Of a DNA stretch of 64,000 nt, positions 1 to 8,952 are shown piece after piece. The notes below the pieces were generated by a model. That model was not told where the DNA came from, searched no databases, and worked only from the letters and a program-made list of their open reading frames with translations. The stretch spans positions 186,001 to 250,000 of the forward strand of contig NZ_CP067131.1 of assembly GCF_028553745.1 (NCBI RefSeq), written 5' to 3'. Position 1 is the first letter of the stretch. Each line of letters starts with the position of its first letter. Made by a program: the position numbers and the translations under genes. This DNA comes from Paracoccus seriniphilus. Its GTDB lineage: Bacteria; Pseudomonadota; Alphaproteobacteria; Rhodobacterales; Rhodobacteraceae.

Positions 1-2710
1 GCATTGATTGGTTCGGATCGCGGGGCAACAGGCCGACCAACTCGCGACGTGGCTTGCCATTGGCGCGTCGCAGGGCAATGGCGCGCTTGCCGATGAAGTC
101 GGGTTTCGTTTTCGACATTACCCAACTCATACCCAGATCATGAGGGTCGACGGTGCCATCCGCTTCGTGACCAAGCGAGAGAAAGCCCTTTTCGACGCGC
201 AGCACGTGATTGGCCTCCGAGCCGATGGGCGCGATGCCAAGAACGGCCCCGACTTGCAGGATGCTTTCCCACAGGGTTTCAAGGTGTCTTGGCATGACGT
301 TGATCTCGTAGGACAACTCGCCAGTAAAGCTGACCCGCATCACTCGTGCCGGTAGCCCCGCGACATGACCCTCACGCAGCGCCATGAAGGGGAAAGCGCC
401 CGGCGACAGGTCAATATCGGTGCCAAGTGTTTGCAACAGCTTGCGGGCAAGCGGGCCGCAAACCGTGGCGTTGACCCATTGGCTGGTCAGCGGAGTGACA
501 TGGACCTGCCAATGCCGATATTCCGTCTGCAGCAGCTTCTCCATGTGCTGATAGACTGCATCGGCATTGCCGGTCGAACTGGACATCAGCCAGCGCTGTT
601 CATCAAGACGGAAGGTCACACCGTCATCAAGGATCAACCCGTCATCGGTCAGCATCAGCCCGTATCTGCCGTTGCCGGGCTTCAGGCTGGACATGATGTT
701 GGTGTAGATCAGATCAAGAAAGGCGGGCGTGTCGGGACCCTTGAGTTCGAATGTACCAAGCGGAGAGCCATCATAGACTCCGACCGCTTTCCGGACCGTG
801 TCGCATTCGCGATTGACAGTCTGTTGAAGGCTTTCGCCGGGACGGGGATAGTAGCCGGGCCGTTGCCAGCGTGCGCCAGCCTCATACATGACGGCGCCAT
901 TGTCACGGTGCCATTGCGTCAGAGGGGTATGGCGATAGGGCAGGACTACGCTGTCTTCGCGAAGCCCGGCGATGGCACCGAAAGAAACCGGCGTATAGGG
1001 CGAACGGAAGGTGGTGGTTCCGACCTCCTGCAAGGCCAGCCCTTGTTGCAGGGCAATGGTGCCGATGATGTTGATGTTGCCGGTCTTGCCCTGATCGATT
1101 CCCATGCCGCCGGTGGTGTAGCGTTTGACATGCTCGACATTGTCATAGCCTTCGCGCAAGGCCAGATGCACATCATCGACCGAGACATCGTTCTGAATGT
1201 CGAGGAAGGCCTTGCCCCTGGTCTTGCGGGTCTGCACCCGCCACAGCGGTTCGATGGCATAGGGCAGATCTTCGGCATCCGGCACCTCGCCGGGATCCGG
1301 GTCAAGCCCGAGACTCTGGCTTGCCATCCGGGCCACCTCGGCCCCGGTCTGCAGGGCTTCGGCCAGCGACATGCGACCTGAAGCTGCACCCACGCTGTGC
1401 GTCGGCTGTGCCGGCACGTCGGGGATGAAGCTGGCGATACCGGGGTCATATTTCAGGCTGCCGCGAGATTGTGAGAACAGATGCAGCGCCGGGTTCCAGC
1501 CGCCCGACAGGCCAACAAGATCGCAGGCGATGTTCTGCACATTGCTGCCGTCAAGGGCCGCGACCGAGACGCTTCGCACCCGACGATGGCCCTTGCAACT
1601 GGTGATTACATGCCCGGTCAGGACGCGTATCCCGCTGACCATTGCCAGAGCCTGAGGGGGCACCGTGCTGCGGCTGTCGATGATTGCAGCGATCGTGATC
1701 CCGCCCGCGCGCATGTCGGCGGCAACAGAATAGGCGCTGTTGTTGTTGGTGAACAGCACCGCGCGCGTTCCCGGAAGGGTGGCATAGCGGTTGACATAGG
1801 TCTGGATTGCCGATGCCATCATCACGCCGGGTCGATCATTGTTCGCAAAGACCATGCTGCGTTCGATGGCGCCGGTGGCGCAGATGACCTGAGCAGCACG
1901 GACGCGCCAACTGCGCTCGATCACGCCGGATGTCGCGGGAGAGCGTTCATTGACCATCAGCAGGTTGTGTTCGCGGTAGGCCCAGACAGTGGCATTTTGC
2001 AGATGGGTGACATTCTTCATCTCGGCAAGCTGGGCGGTGACGCGCGTGACCCATTCCAGCGCAGGGGCACCGTCAATCCGCAGATTGCGCGCCAGCAGGC
2101 CACCGCCTGGCTCGCTGCCCTCATCTGCAAGGAAGACCCTTGCGCCCGCCCGTCCCGCGACCAGGGCCGCCATCAACCCAGCCGGACCCGCCCCGGCTAT
2201 CAGCACATCGGCATGGGCATTGCGCGCCTCGAAGCGTCCGCTGGCAGGCGGGGCAGAGGGCGCAGGTGCAAGCCCGGCGGCGCGGCGAATGGCAGGCTCG
2301 AACAGGTGCCAGTCGGGCCATTTGAACGTCTTGTAGTAGAACCCCGCCGGGATGAAGCGCGCGATCATCTGGTTGACGCTTCCAATATCGAAGCCGGGCG
2401 AAGGCCAGCAATTGACCGATTTCGCGCGCAGTCCGTCGCGCAATGGCACCAGGGTGACCGGATTGTTCCCCGAGGCATCTTCACCTTCAAGTTCGACCAG
2501 TGTCGCGGGCTCTTCGACGCCGCTGCCGACAATGCCCCGAGGGCGGTGATATTTGAAGCTGCGCGCGGTCAGAGAAACACCATTGGCCAGAAGCGCCGAA
2601 GCCAGCGTGTCGCCAGCATATCCGCTGTAGGGCTTGCCGTTGAAATGGAATCTCAGCTTGCGGCTGCGGTCGATCCGTCCGCCTTCGGGACGACGGTATT
2701 CATAGGCCAT
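1..2710 (-). CDS. soxA: Sarcosine oxidase alpha subunit, C-terminus off the window
   Basis: Large subunit of heterotetrameric sarcosine oxidase, which oxidatively demethylates sarcosine or a related N-methyl amine and passes the one-carbon unit to tetrahydrofolate. The reading frame is open from an ATG at 2710 to the window edge (903 codons); family members are about 970-1000 residues, so roughly the last 70-100 are missing. Visible are an N-terminal 2Fe-2S-like fold starting MAYEYRRPEGG, a dinucleotide-binding loop GAGPAGLMAAL near residue 180, and a C-terminal GcvT/aminomethyltransferase-like half (for example KAVGVYDGSPLGTFELKG). The start overlaps the end of soxD by 11 bases, so the two are probably translationally coupled. 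It ends the minus-strand run GST-soxB-soxD-soxA; soxG would be expected beyond the edge. The natural substrate may be an N-methyl intermediate of this cluster rather than sarcosine. Confidence 0.93.
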   Translation of the reverse strand, partial: MAYEYRRPEGGRIDRSRKLRFHFNGKPYSGYAGDTLASALLANGVSLTARSFKYHRPRGIVGSGVEEPATLVELEGEDASGNNPVTLVPLRDGLRAKSVNCWPSPGFDIGSVNQMIARFIPAGFYYKTFKWPDWHLFEPAIRRAAGLAPAPSAPPASGRFEARNAHADVLIAGAGPAGLMAALVAGRAGARVFLADEGSEPGGGLLARNLRIDGAPALEWVTRVTAQLAEMKNVTHLQNATVWAYREHNLLMVNERSPATSGVIERSWRVRAAQVICATGAIERSMVFANNDRPGVMMASAIQTYVNRYATLPGTRAVLFTNNNSAYSVAADMRAGGITIAAIIDSRSTVPPQALAMVSGIRVLTGHVITSCKGHRRVRSVSVAALDGSNVQNIACDLVGLSGGWNPALHLFSQSRGSLKYDPGIASFIPDVPAQPTHSVGAASGRMSLAEALQTGAEVARMASQSLGLDPDPGEVPDAEDLPYAIEPLWRVQTRKTRGKAFLDIQNDVSVDDVHLALREGYDNVEHVKRYTTGGMGIDQGKTGNINIIGTIALQQGLALQEVGTTTFRSPYTPVSFGAIAGLREDSVVLPYRHTPLTQWHRDNGAVMYEAGARWQRPGYYPRPGESLQQTVNRECDTVRKAVGVYDGSPLGTFELKGPDTPAFLDLIYTNIMSSLKPGNGRYGLMLTDDGLILDDGVTFRLDEQRWLMSSSTGNADAVYQHMEKLLQTEYRHWQVHVTPLTSQWVNATVCGPLARKLLQTLGTDIDLSPGAFPFMALREGHVAGLPARVMRVSFTGELSYEINVMPRHLETLWESILQVGAVLGIAPIGSEANHVLRVEKGFLSLGHEADGTVDPHDLGMSWVMSKTKPDFIGKRAIALRRANGKPRRELVGLLPRDPNQSM

Positions 2711-2954
2711 GGGGGGGCTCCACGATGTCATGGGTTCTGGTGTCGCGCCAAAGGCTGAGCCAGCGTCCGCATCCCGCGGCGTGCCACCAATATTCCTGTA
2801 CCGGGCCAAGCGGATTGGGTACTGTCGTCAGATAGTCGACCCAATCCTCGTCGCTGGTCTCAAGAGGGTTGGGACGCGGCGCCTGGACCGGCCCCCCATA
2901 AGTGAATTCGCCTTCGCTGCGTTCGCCGCAATTGGGGCAGGATATGAGTAGCAT
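2700..2954 (-). CDS. soxD: Sarcosine oxidase delta subunit
   Basis: Small structural subunit of heterotetrameric sarcosine oxidase, 84 residues, the usual length. It shows the zinc-site pattern of the family: CPNCGERSEGEF near the start, then a His and Cys in WWHAAGCGRW around residues 57-64. It lies between soxB and soxA in the conserved B-D-A order, 10 bases after soxB and overlapping soxA. It has no catalytic role of its own that can be seen. Confidence 0.93.
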   Translation of the reverse strand: MLLISCPNCGERSEGEFTYGGPVQAPRPNPLETSDEDWVDYLTTVPNPLGPVQEYWWHAAGCGRWLSLWRDTRTHDIVEPPHGL

Positions 2955-2964
2955 GATGTATCCT

Positions 2965-4218
2965 CTATCGAGCTGTCGTCGTGCCTGATTCCATGACGTA
3001 ATCCAGTGATTTGAAGCGGTTGAGCGTGAAGGCGGCCATCAATGGATGCGGTGTTCCCTTGGCGACCAGATGCGCCAGCGTCAGCCCGCCCGCCGGTATT
3101 GCCTTGTAGCCGCCCCACCAGCCGGCCGTGACGATCAGGCCGGCGACATCGGTCAACGACATGATTGGTGATGAATCATGGGCGATATCCAGATGTCCGC
3201 CCCATTGCCGCATGAGCTTCAGCTTCTTGAAAGCAGGAAACAGCGAAAGCATCATCGAGACACTGTCTTCGAAGACATGCTGCTTGATGTCGCGCCGAAA
3301 GCTCTGGCCCCGGTCAGGAGCGCCGCCGATCACCATTTCGCCCTTGTCGGACTGGCTGAGGTAGAAACCGCTATCGGGGCAATTCACGATGACATCGATC
3401 AACGGCTTTACAGGCTCGGAGACGAAGGCGGTCAGATTCATGGTGCGCAGTGGCAGGCGCAGCCCGGCGGTCTCGGTCAGGGTGGTCGTGTGCCCCGAGA
3501 CTGCGACGACCACCTGCTTGGCCCGGATCGTGCCCCGGTTGGTCTCGACACCCGCAATGGCACCATCGCCCCCCCGGATCAGCGCGGTCACCTCTGTCTG
3601 TTGATGGATCTCGACGCCATGTGAATCGGCGCCACGAGCATAGCCCCAGGCCACGGCGTCATGGCGGTTGACCGCAGCATCCGTGTGAACCATGCCACCA
3701 ATGATCGGCAATCTTGCGTTTGCACCGCCGCCGGTCAACGCCGGGATACGGCGGCGCAGCTCTTGTGTCGTGATCTGCTGATAGGTGGCCCCGTGAATGT
3801 CCATGGCCAGCTGGCGGCGGCGCAATTCGCGCAGACGGCCATAGGTCTGAACCACGTCAATCATGCTGCGTTTGGAGTGCATCATGTTGAAGTTGAGTTC
3901 GCGGGTCAGACCTTCGAACATCTCGACGGATTTGACATAGAAAGGGATTGATTCATCGCGCATGTAGTTCGAGCGGATGGTCACCGTGTTGCGCGCGATA
4001 TTGCCCCCGCCCAGCCAGCCCTTTTCAAGCACTGCGACATTGGTGATGCCAAATTCCCGCGCCAGATAATATGCGGTGGCCAGGCCATGCCCGCCTGCTC
4101 CGATGATGATGACGTCATAGGCGGGCTTCAGCGGTGGGCTGCGCCAGGCTTTTGACCAGTTCTCATGGCTGGAAAACGCGTTGCGTACGAGCGAAAAGAC
4201 CGAGTAGCGCTGTTTCAT
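2965..4218 (-). CDS. soxB: Sarcosine oxidase beta subunit
   Basis: FAD/FMN-containing DAO-type subunit that carries out amine oxidation in the sarcosine oxidase complex. It is 417 residues, normal for the family. The N-terminal ADP-binding motif IIIGAGGHGLATAYYL lies at 37-52, and the conserved segment RHDAVAWGYAR at 185-195 lies in the area where the covalent flavin His is usually placed (H186 or the nearby H178; which one is not settled by eye). GGAPD and AGWWGGYKAIPAGG blocks near the C-terminus are also family-like. The start ATGA overlaps the stop of the upstream GST gene, which indicates coupled expression. Confidence 0.93.
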   Translation of the reverse strand: MKQRYSVFSLVRNAFSSHENWSKAWRSPPLKPAYDVIIIGAGGHGLATAYYLAREFGITNVAVLEKGWLGGGNIARNTVTIRSNYMRDESIPFYVKSVEMFEGLTRELNFNMMHSKRSMIDVVQTYGRLRELRRRQLAMDIHGATYQQITTQELRRRIPALTGGGANARLPIIGGMVHTDAAVNRHDAVAWGYARGADSHGVEIHQQTEVTALIRGGDGAIAGVETNRGTIRAKQVVVAVSGHTTTLTETAGLRLPLRTMNLTAFVSEPVKPLIDVIVNCPDSGFYLSQSDKGEMVIGGAPDRGQSFRRDIKQHVFEDSVSMMLSLFPAFKKLKLMRQWGGHLDIAHDSSPIMSLTDVAGLIVTAGWWGGYKAIPAGGLTLAHLVAKGTPHPLMAAFTLNRFKSLDYVMESGTTTAR

Positions 4219-4910
4219 GTTTGCTCCGGGGTTGGGTCGGGCCAGGCGCGACGCGGATGATCAAGGGTGAATTTCGGGCGCGGAGGGCCATCTGCGAGAG
4301 CAATCTCGCGCCATCGCCTGAATGACGGATCGCGCAGATGCGCCTGCACATAGGCCGCGGCTCTATCGGAAACGGGCAGGTCGAAACCGGCGATGCGCGC
4401 CGCGACCGGGGCAAAGAATGCGTCGGCTGCGCAGTAGTCGCCACATAGCCAGGGGCCGTCACTGTTGCAGATCCTGCGGGCATGATCCCAGATATATTCC
4501 AACCGTTGCAGATTGGCGCGGACGGCGTCATCGACCGGTCTGGCCACAAAGGCCTCGCGCAGGTCCATCGGGCAGGCACGGCGCAGTGAAAGGAACCCAG
4601 AATGCATTTCTGCGGCAAGCGCACGGGCAACGGCACGATGCGCGGGGGCTTTGGGCCATATCCCGGCTTCGGGGTGGCGGCTGGCCAGTTCCTCGGCGAT
4701 GGCCAGGCTGTCCGCGATGGTGACATCGCCAAAATTCACCGCCGGGACACTGCGCGCCGGCGCAAAATCCAGCATCATCGCCTTGAAATCTTCGCTGCCG
4801 AGCCGGGCGAATCTTGGGGTGACGGGAATGTTGAACCGTTCGAACAGCAGCCAGCCGCGCATCGACCAGCCTGAATAGCCCGGGTCGCCCAGGGCAAGTT
4901 CATATGCCAT
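4215..4910 (-). CDS. Glutathione S-transferase family protein
   Basis: Soluble GST-fold protein of 231 residues from the ATG at 4910 (MAYELALGDPG). An upstream extension to 5057 is possible but reads as low-complexity arginine-rich sequence. The N-terminal thioredoxin-like domain has YSGWSMRGWLLFERFNIP, matching the SSWSLR-type glutathione site of bacterial GSTs, and the cis-Pro segment SVPAV. The C-terminal half is helical with WLCGDYCAADAFFAPV. Its stop overlaps the soxB start (ATGA). Within this cluster a glutathione-dependent isomerisation or formaldehyde/epoxide handling role is conceivable but unproven. Confidence 0.85.
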   Translation of the reverse strand: MAYELALGDPGYSGWSMRGWLLFERFNIPVTPRFARLGSEDFKAMMLDFAPARSVPAVNFGDVTIADSLAIAEELASRHPEAGIWPKAPAHRAVARALAAEMHSGFLSLRRACPMDLREAFVARPVDDAVRANLQRLEYIWDHARRICNSDGPWLCGDYCAADAFFAPVAARIAGFDLPVSDRAAAYVQAHLRDPSFRRWREIALADGPPRPKFTLDHPRRAWPDPTPEQT

Positions 4911-4942
4911 CGGTGGCATCCTTTGCTGAGTTGGAGGCGCGA

Positions 4943-6016
4943 TCAAAGTCCGATGCGGCGATCGGGTTGTGCAAAAGTGGCGCGCAGACTGGGGTAGGCA
5001 GCAAGGATCTCGCTCCCTCCGGGGACCGCGTCGGGATCCAGCACGCCGTCCTTCCAAAGGGTAACTCCGTCAACCACGATGGTCGGATCTACCACATTCC
5101 ATGAGATTTCGCCGGGCGCGTATGCGCCGCAAGTGTGAAAATGCAACAGGCGCGGATTGCCGAAGGCTGCGCCGCTCCAGCGCATGAAGTCATCTGTTGC
5201 GGGGGCGGCAAAGCCGCAGCCCGGGTGGATGCCTACATGCCATGAATGGACAAAGTCGCGATCAATGTCGAAAAGCTTCGCAACGTGGTCATAGTGCTTC
5301 TGGGCGGCAGTGATTGCCTCTGAATCCCCGGAAAACCCTGTTATCCGCCCTGCATCGAATTCAGCGAAAAGTGTGCCTTCATATTCCATCATATAGGGCG
5401 TGTAATATTTCGACCCTGTGCCGACCAGAAAGCCGGGCAAGGCAACCCGGCCCGAGAATCCGGCGGCAGGCAGCGGCATGAAAACCGGCATGGGAAAGCG
5501 CCTTAGACCAACATCCTGGGGAGGCACTGCGCTGCCGGGCCCCGCGCCGGTGAATTCGGTGCCATTGGGACAGGTTGCATGGATGATTTCGGCTTTGCCG
5601 AGCATCGAGTTCAGCGCCGATTTCAACGCGTCAAAGCCGTGGTAATCTGCGGTGCCATAGGCCGAACCAAGCATCTCGGCATCCAGCGCGTAAGAGATCA
5701 CGGCCTGCCCATGCGCCCCAATGTCGGTAAATCTTAGCTGATCGCCAATCCGGGCCAGAAACACGGTTTGATCAGCTGCCCGCATCATATCGGTGAGCGA
5801 GTCGGGTAGAGAGGTGGCAATCGGGTCAAAGGGCACTTCGTGCAGGCTGACCCTGGCCCCCAGGCGGCGCGCGACCGTCGCAACCGCAGTGACGATCTCG
5901 CGATCATAATAGCCCAGGTTCTCCGGTTCGTGCAGAATCAGAACCTGGTCGTTCCTGCCGGTGCCGGCGCAGTTGCGAAGCAGGTTCTCTGCGCCCTTCT
6001 CGACATTACACGGCAT
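4943..6016 (-). CDS. NicX/M29-like metalloenzyme
   Basis: Cytoplasmic protein of 357 residues, beginning at the ATG at 6016 preceded by GAGGAG; an in-frame TTG lies six bases upstream. Overall layout and length recall the family that includes NicX (2,5-dihydroxypyridine 5,6-dioxygenase, about 350 residues) and aminopeptidase T-like proteins: an N-terminal Rossmann-like segment (VLILHEPENLGYYDREIV), then HSWHVGIHPGCGFAAP and LLHFHTCGAYAPGE near the C-terminus, where NicX carries its iron ligands. By eye the usual His-x-Asp pair is replaced by HFH, so the metal set may be all-His. It heads the minus-strand operon, divergent from a LysR gene. Ring opening of a pyridine-like substrate is an inference from family and neighbours; a hydrolase is the main alternative. 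Confidence 0.6.
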   Translation of the reverse strand: MPCNVEKGAENLLRNCAGTGRNDQVLILHEPENLGYYDREIVTAVATVARRLGARVSLHEVPFDPIATSLPDSLTDMMRAADQTVFLARIGDQLRFTDIGAHGQAVISYALDAEMLGSAYGTADYHGFDALKSALNSMLGKAEIIHATCPNGTEFTGAGPGSAVPPQDVGLRRFPMPVFMPLPAAGFSGRVALPGFLVGTGSKYYTPYMMEYEGTLFAEFDAGRITGFSGDSEAITAAQKHYDHVAKLFDIDRDFVHSWHVGIHPGCGFAAPATDDFMRWSGAAFGNPRLLHFHTCGAYAPGEISWNVVDPTIVVDGVTLWKDGVLDPDAVPGGSEILAAYPSLRATFAQPDRRIGL

Positions 6017-6106
6017 GATCAACGTACTCCTCGATAGGTGACCGGATTTGGGTCAGGCTAGAGGGGAGCTTCGCGAAGGTTCAATTTGTAAAACATTAAC
6101 AGCTAC

Positions 6107-6121
6107 ATTAGGAACACTAAT
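6107..6121. promoter_or_regulatory. LysR-type operator overlapping ribosome binding site
   Basis: Perfect dyad ATTAG-N5-CTAAT ending one base before the lysR ATG. It contains a T-N11-A core (T6108, A6120), the classic LysR-type recognition pattern. The only good Shine-Dalgarno (AGGAA, 6110-6114) lies inside it, so occupancy would directly limit lysR expression. It sits in the divergent region serving both the lysR gene and the minus-strand NicX/GST/sox operon. Confidence 0.6.
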
Positions 6122-7039
6122 ATGCTTCAGAATCTTCCCTATACTGCATTACGCACTTTCGAGGCCGTAGCCCGTCTGCGGGGCTTTGGCCGGGCCGCAG
6201 AAGAGCTGGGTGTAACCCAGAGTTCCGTCAGTCAGCAGGTCAAGGTGGTGGAAGAATGGATTGGCCGGTCGTTGTTGACCCGCGGCCAACGCAAAACCAC
6301 CCCCACTGCCGAGGGACAACAACTGGCTGATGCTGTGGCCAGCGGGCTTGGGCAAATCGCGGATCTGTGCAACGAACTGCGTCGGAAGGGCCGAAGCGAA
6401 ACGAGCATCGTGATCTCTGTCCCGCCGGGGCTGGCGGTGAACTGGCTGTTCGCAAGGCTGATCAAGTTCGATCTGAGCCATGGTGAAACGCCAGTGTCGA
6501 TTTCGACGGATCCATTGCGCCGTGGCTTTGTCTCTGGCCAGGCCGATTGTGCAATTCTTTACGGATTTGGCGATTATCCCGGCCTGCATGTCGAAAGATT
6601 GCTGAGCGAGAAGATCTATCCGGTCTGCTCTCCGAAGCTGCTTGAACAGGATCCGCCGCTGAACAGCCTTGCAGATCTATCGCAGCATACGCTTCTCGTT
6701 GACAATATCGTCGATATCGGAGGCAACCCGCCGACCTGGAGTTTCTGGGCCGAGCAGACCGGACAGACTACGCCGGAACCTGCGCGTACCCGGAAGTTTG
6801 GTCAGGCCAATATGGTTGTCCAAGCGGCAATTCAGGGGTTGGGTGTGGCGCTTGGACGTGAGCCTCTGGTCAATGAGGCGCTGGCCGATGGCAGTTTGAT
6901 GCGTCCCTTCGAAGGGGAAGCCATGTCGCAATTCTCATATTGGTTTGTCTGCCCTCAGGCCGCGCTGAAGGCCCCGCATCTGCGGAGGTTCCGCGACTGG
7001 CTGTTCGAAGAGGCAGATCTGACCCAAAGGGCTTCATAA
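6122..7039 (+). CDS. LysR-family transcriptional regulator
   Basis: DNA-binding regulator of 305 residues. The N-terminal winged helix-turn-helix is clear (LRTFEAVARLRGFGRAAEEL then GVTQSSVSQQVKVVEEWIG), with a substrate-binding fold after about residue 90 and the GcvA-like feature of aromatic residues and a late GVALGREPLV segment. It is divergent from the NicX-like/GST/sox operon and 97 bases upstream of the Rieske oxygenase, so it most likely controls both directions of the cluster in response to the pathway substrate or an intermediate. A dyad at its own start suggests autoregulation. Confidence 0.92.
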   Translation: MLQNLPYTALRTFEAVARLRGFGRAAEELGVTQSSVSQQVKVVEEWIGRSLLTRGQRKTTPTAEGQQLADAVASGLGQIADLCNELRRKGRSETSIVISVPPGLAVNWLFARLIKFDLSHGETPVSISTDPLRRGFVSGQADCAILYGFGDYPGLHVERLLSEKIYPVCSPKLLEQDPPLNSLADLSQHTLLVDNIVDIGGNPPTWSFWAEQTGQTTPEPARTRKFGQANMVVQAAIQGLGVALGREPLVNEALADGSLMRPFEGEAMSQFSYWFVCPQAALKAPHLRRFRDWLFEEADLTQRAS

Positions 7040-7040
7040 G

Positions 7041-7080
7041 ATGAACTAATGGTTCATATTATAATTCCGTTATTGGGAAC
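7041..7080. promoter_or_regulatory. Candidate regulator sites before the Rieske gene
   Basis: Two dyads lie between lysR and the Rieske gene: ATGAAC-TAATG-GTTCAT (7041-7057, perfect) and TTCC-N7-GGAA (7065-7079). The second includes ATTGGGAAC, close to ATTAGGAAC in the operator ahead of lysR, so the same LysR protein may bind both places. No clear sigma-70 hexamer pair was assigned. Confidence 0.4.
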
Positions 7081-7136
7081 GTCAGTCGCCCTGCCTTAGG
7101 TTTCGATGACAAACATCGAGAAAGGGCGGGCTGGAT

Positions 7137-8174
7137 ATGTATCTCCGAAACGCATGGTATGTCGCAGGCTGGAGCAAGGATTTCGACCGAGGACTGAAGG
7201 CCGAGACCTTCCTCGGTGAGGAAATCGTCATCTATCGCAAGCAGGACGGTACGCCGGTCGCGCTTGAGGACGCCTGCCCGCATCGCAAGCTGCCGCTTTC
7301 GGATGGCAAGATCGACGGAGATGTCGTGGTCTGTGGCTATCACGGCCTGACATTCGACTGCTCCGGTTCTTGCGTGGCGGCGCCCACCCAACCCGGCAGG
7401 GTTCCCTCCAAGGCGGTGGTGCGCTCCTATCCGGTGGTGGATCGTTACCGACTGCTGTGGATATGGATGGGAGATCCGGCGCTGGCCGACCCTGACAAGA
7501 TCTTCAAGATCGAGAATTTCGACAATCCCGACTGGGGATGTACCGATGGTGGCGTGCTTGATATCGACTGCAATTATCTGTGGATCGCGGACAATCTTCT
7601 GGACCCAAGCCATGTCGCCTGGGTGCATGTGACCTCTTTCGCCGGTGCGGGAACTGATGATGAACCGCTGAACGTCGAGGTCACCGATAGCGGGGTCATC
7701 GTCTCACGCTGGATTCATGACAAGCCGCCCTCACCCTATTATGCGGGCTTGGTCAAATTCGAGGGAAATTGCGATCGGTTGCAGCATTACCAGATGGATT
7801 TTCCGGCAATCGGCACAAACAAGTCGGTCTATACGCCTGCTGGTACGGGTGGCCCCGGCGCAGCGCCAAACGCGCAGACCTATATCAACATTTCCTACAA
7901 TTTCATGACCCCGATCGATGAGAACCGCAGTCGCTATTTCTGGTTCCAGCATCGCAATACCGACCCGCAGGACAAAACGATTTCGGAAAAGATGAATGCC
8001 GGGGCCCGGATGGCCTTTGAGGAAGATCGGCAGGTTCTGGTCGCGGTGCACCGCGGCATGACCAACAAGAAGACGCCGAACCTCGACCTTGGGCTGGACA
8101 AGGGGGCCAAGTTGTTTCGCCTGCATTTGCAGCGGCTTATCGAAAAGGAACAGGCCAGAATTTTGGCCAATTGA
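7137..8174 (+). CDS. Rieske non-heme iron oxygenase, VanA-like
   Basis: Aromatic ring-hydroxylating or O/N-demethylating oxygenase of 345 residues. The Rieske cluster ligands are C47-P-H49 and C66-x2-H69 (DACPHRKL, VVCGYHG). The mononuclear iron site is NLLDPSHVAWVH with H159 and H164. The single-component-oxygenase size and layout match vanillate demethylase oxygenase and related N-demethylases. AAAGGGCGGG precedes the ATG. It needs an electron donor; the [2Fe-2S] ferredoxin at 12687 is a candidate, while no reductase is visible in the window. The expected role is the first attack on an aromatic or N-methyl substrate imported by the downstream ABC transporter. Confidence 0.9.
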   Translation: MYLRNAWYVAGWSKDFDRGLKAETFLGEEIVIYRKQDGTPVALEDACPHRKLPLSDGKIDGDVVVCGYHGLTFDCSGSCVAAPTQPGRVPSKAVVRSYPVVDRYRLLWIWMGDPALADPDKIFKIENFDNPDWGCTDGGVLDIDCNYLWIADNLLDPSHVAWVHVTSFAGAGTDDEPLNVEVTDSGVIVSRWIHDKPPSPYYAGLVKFEGNCDRLQHYQMDFPAIGTNKSVYTPAGTGGPGAAPNAQTYINISYNFMTPIDENRSRYFWFQHRNTDPQDKTISEKMNAGARMAFEEDRQVLVAVHRGMTNKKTPNLDLGLDKGAKLFRLHLQRLIEKEQARILAN

Positions 8175-8230
8175 CCCGTGCCGCCATCGCTTTCCCGCGG
8201 TGACGACAAGCTATGGACGAAAGGAATGCC

Positions 8231-8821
8231 ATGTCAGCCTGGATTGAAATGATCTCTGACGAGGATGCCGACCCGGACTTGCAGCAGGTGTTGCAACTGG
8301 CGCGTACCCCGCATGGCACAGTTGACAACGTGATGCGGGTGCATTCCTTGCGCCCAAACACGATGAGGGGGCATGTTGTGCTGTATCGCGCGGCTTTGCA
8401 TGATCCGGCCAACACGTTGCCGATGTGGCTGCAGGAATGTGTCAGCTCCTATGTCTCGATTCTCAACAACTGCCCCTATTCACTGGCCAATCATTGGGCC
8501 AATGCCCGGCATCTGATCGGCAATGAAAGCCGAGCAGATGCGATCGAGGCCGCTCTTCACGCGCGACGCCCCGAAACGGTTTTCGAAGGACGCGAGTTGG
8601 CCTTGATGCGCTATGCCGAGAAGCTGACCCTGCGTCCGGGCGAGATGGTCGAACCCGATGTGACAGTGCTGCGCCAGGCCGGATTGAGCGATGGAGAGAT
8701 CCTCGAAGCCAATCAGATCATCGGTTACTTCAATTATGCCAACCGGTTGCTGAACGGTCTTGGAGTGTCCACCGAGGGAGATGTCGTTGGATATTATGCC
8801 CAAGAAACAAGCAAAATGTGA
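8231..8821 (+). CDS. AhpD-like/peroxidase-related protein lacking second Cys
   Basis: Helical alkylhydroperoxidase D-like protein of 196 residues. The start at 8231 is chosen because AAAGGAA lies 6 bases upstream; an earlier ATG at 8213 has no such site. The core motif region reads ECVSSYVSILNNCPYSLANHW: the family normally has Cys-x-x-Cys followed by His, but here the second cysteine is Ser (C81, S84, H88). Classic disulfide peroxidase chemistry is therefore doubtful, and the protein may act in a lyase, decarboxylase-like or structural role. It follows the Rieske gene by 56 bases, probably in one operon. Confidence 0.75.
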   Translation: MSAWIEMISDEDADPDLQQVLQLARTPHGTVDNVMRVHSLRPNTMRGHVVLYRAALHDPANTLPMWLQECVSSYVSILNNCPYSLANHWANARHLIGNESRADAIEAALHARRPETVFEGRELALMRYAEKLTLRPGEMVEPDVTVLRQAGLSDGEILEANQIIGYFNYANRLLNGLGVSTEGDVVGYYAQETSKM

Positions 8822-8952
8822 TTAGCAAATCTTATGGAGCTTAGTAGTTCTTGGCGATACCGATCCACCGATAAATCTACATAGACTTTGATCAGGCTTG
8901 GCGACGAAAGGCGTTGCAAGCCGGACGATCATGGTTGTGCTTCAGGAAAGGA

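Noticed and set aside
365..2758. Plus-strand frames of 338 and 425 codons at the left edge
   Set aside because: Antisense to soxA, which has unmistakable domains and runs off the window edge.
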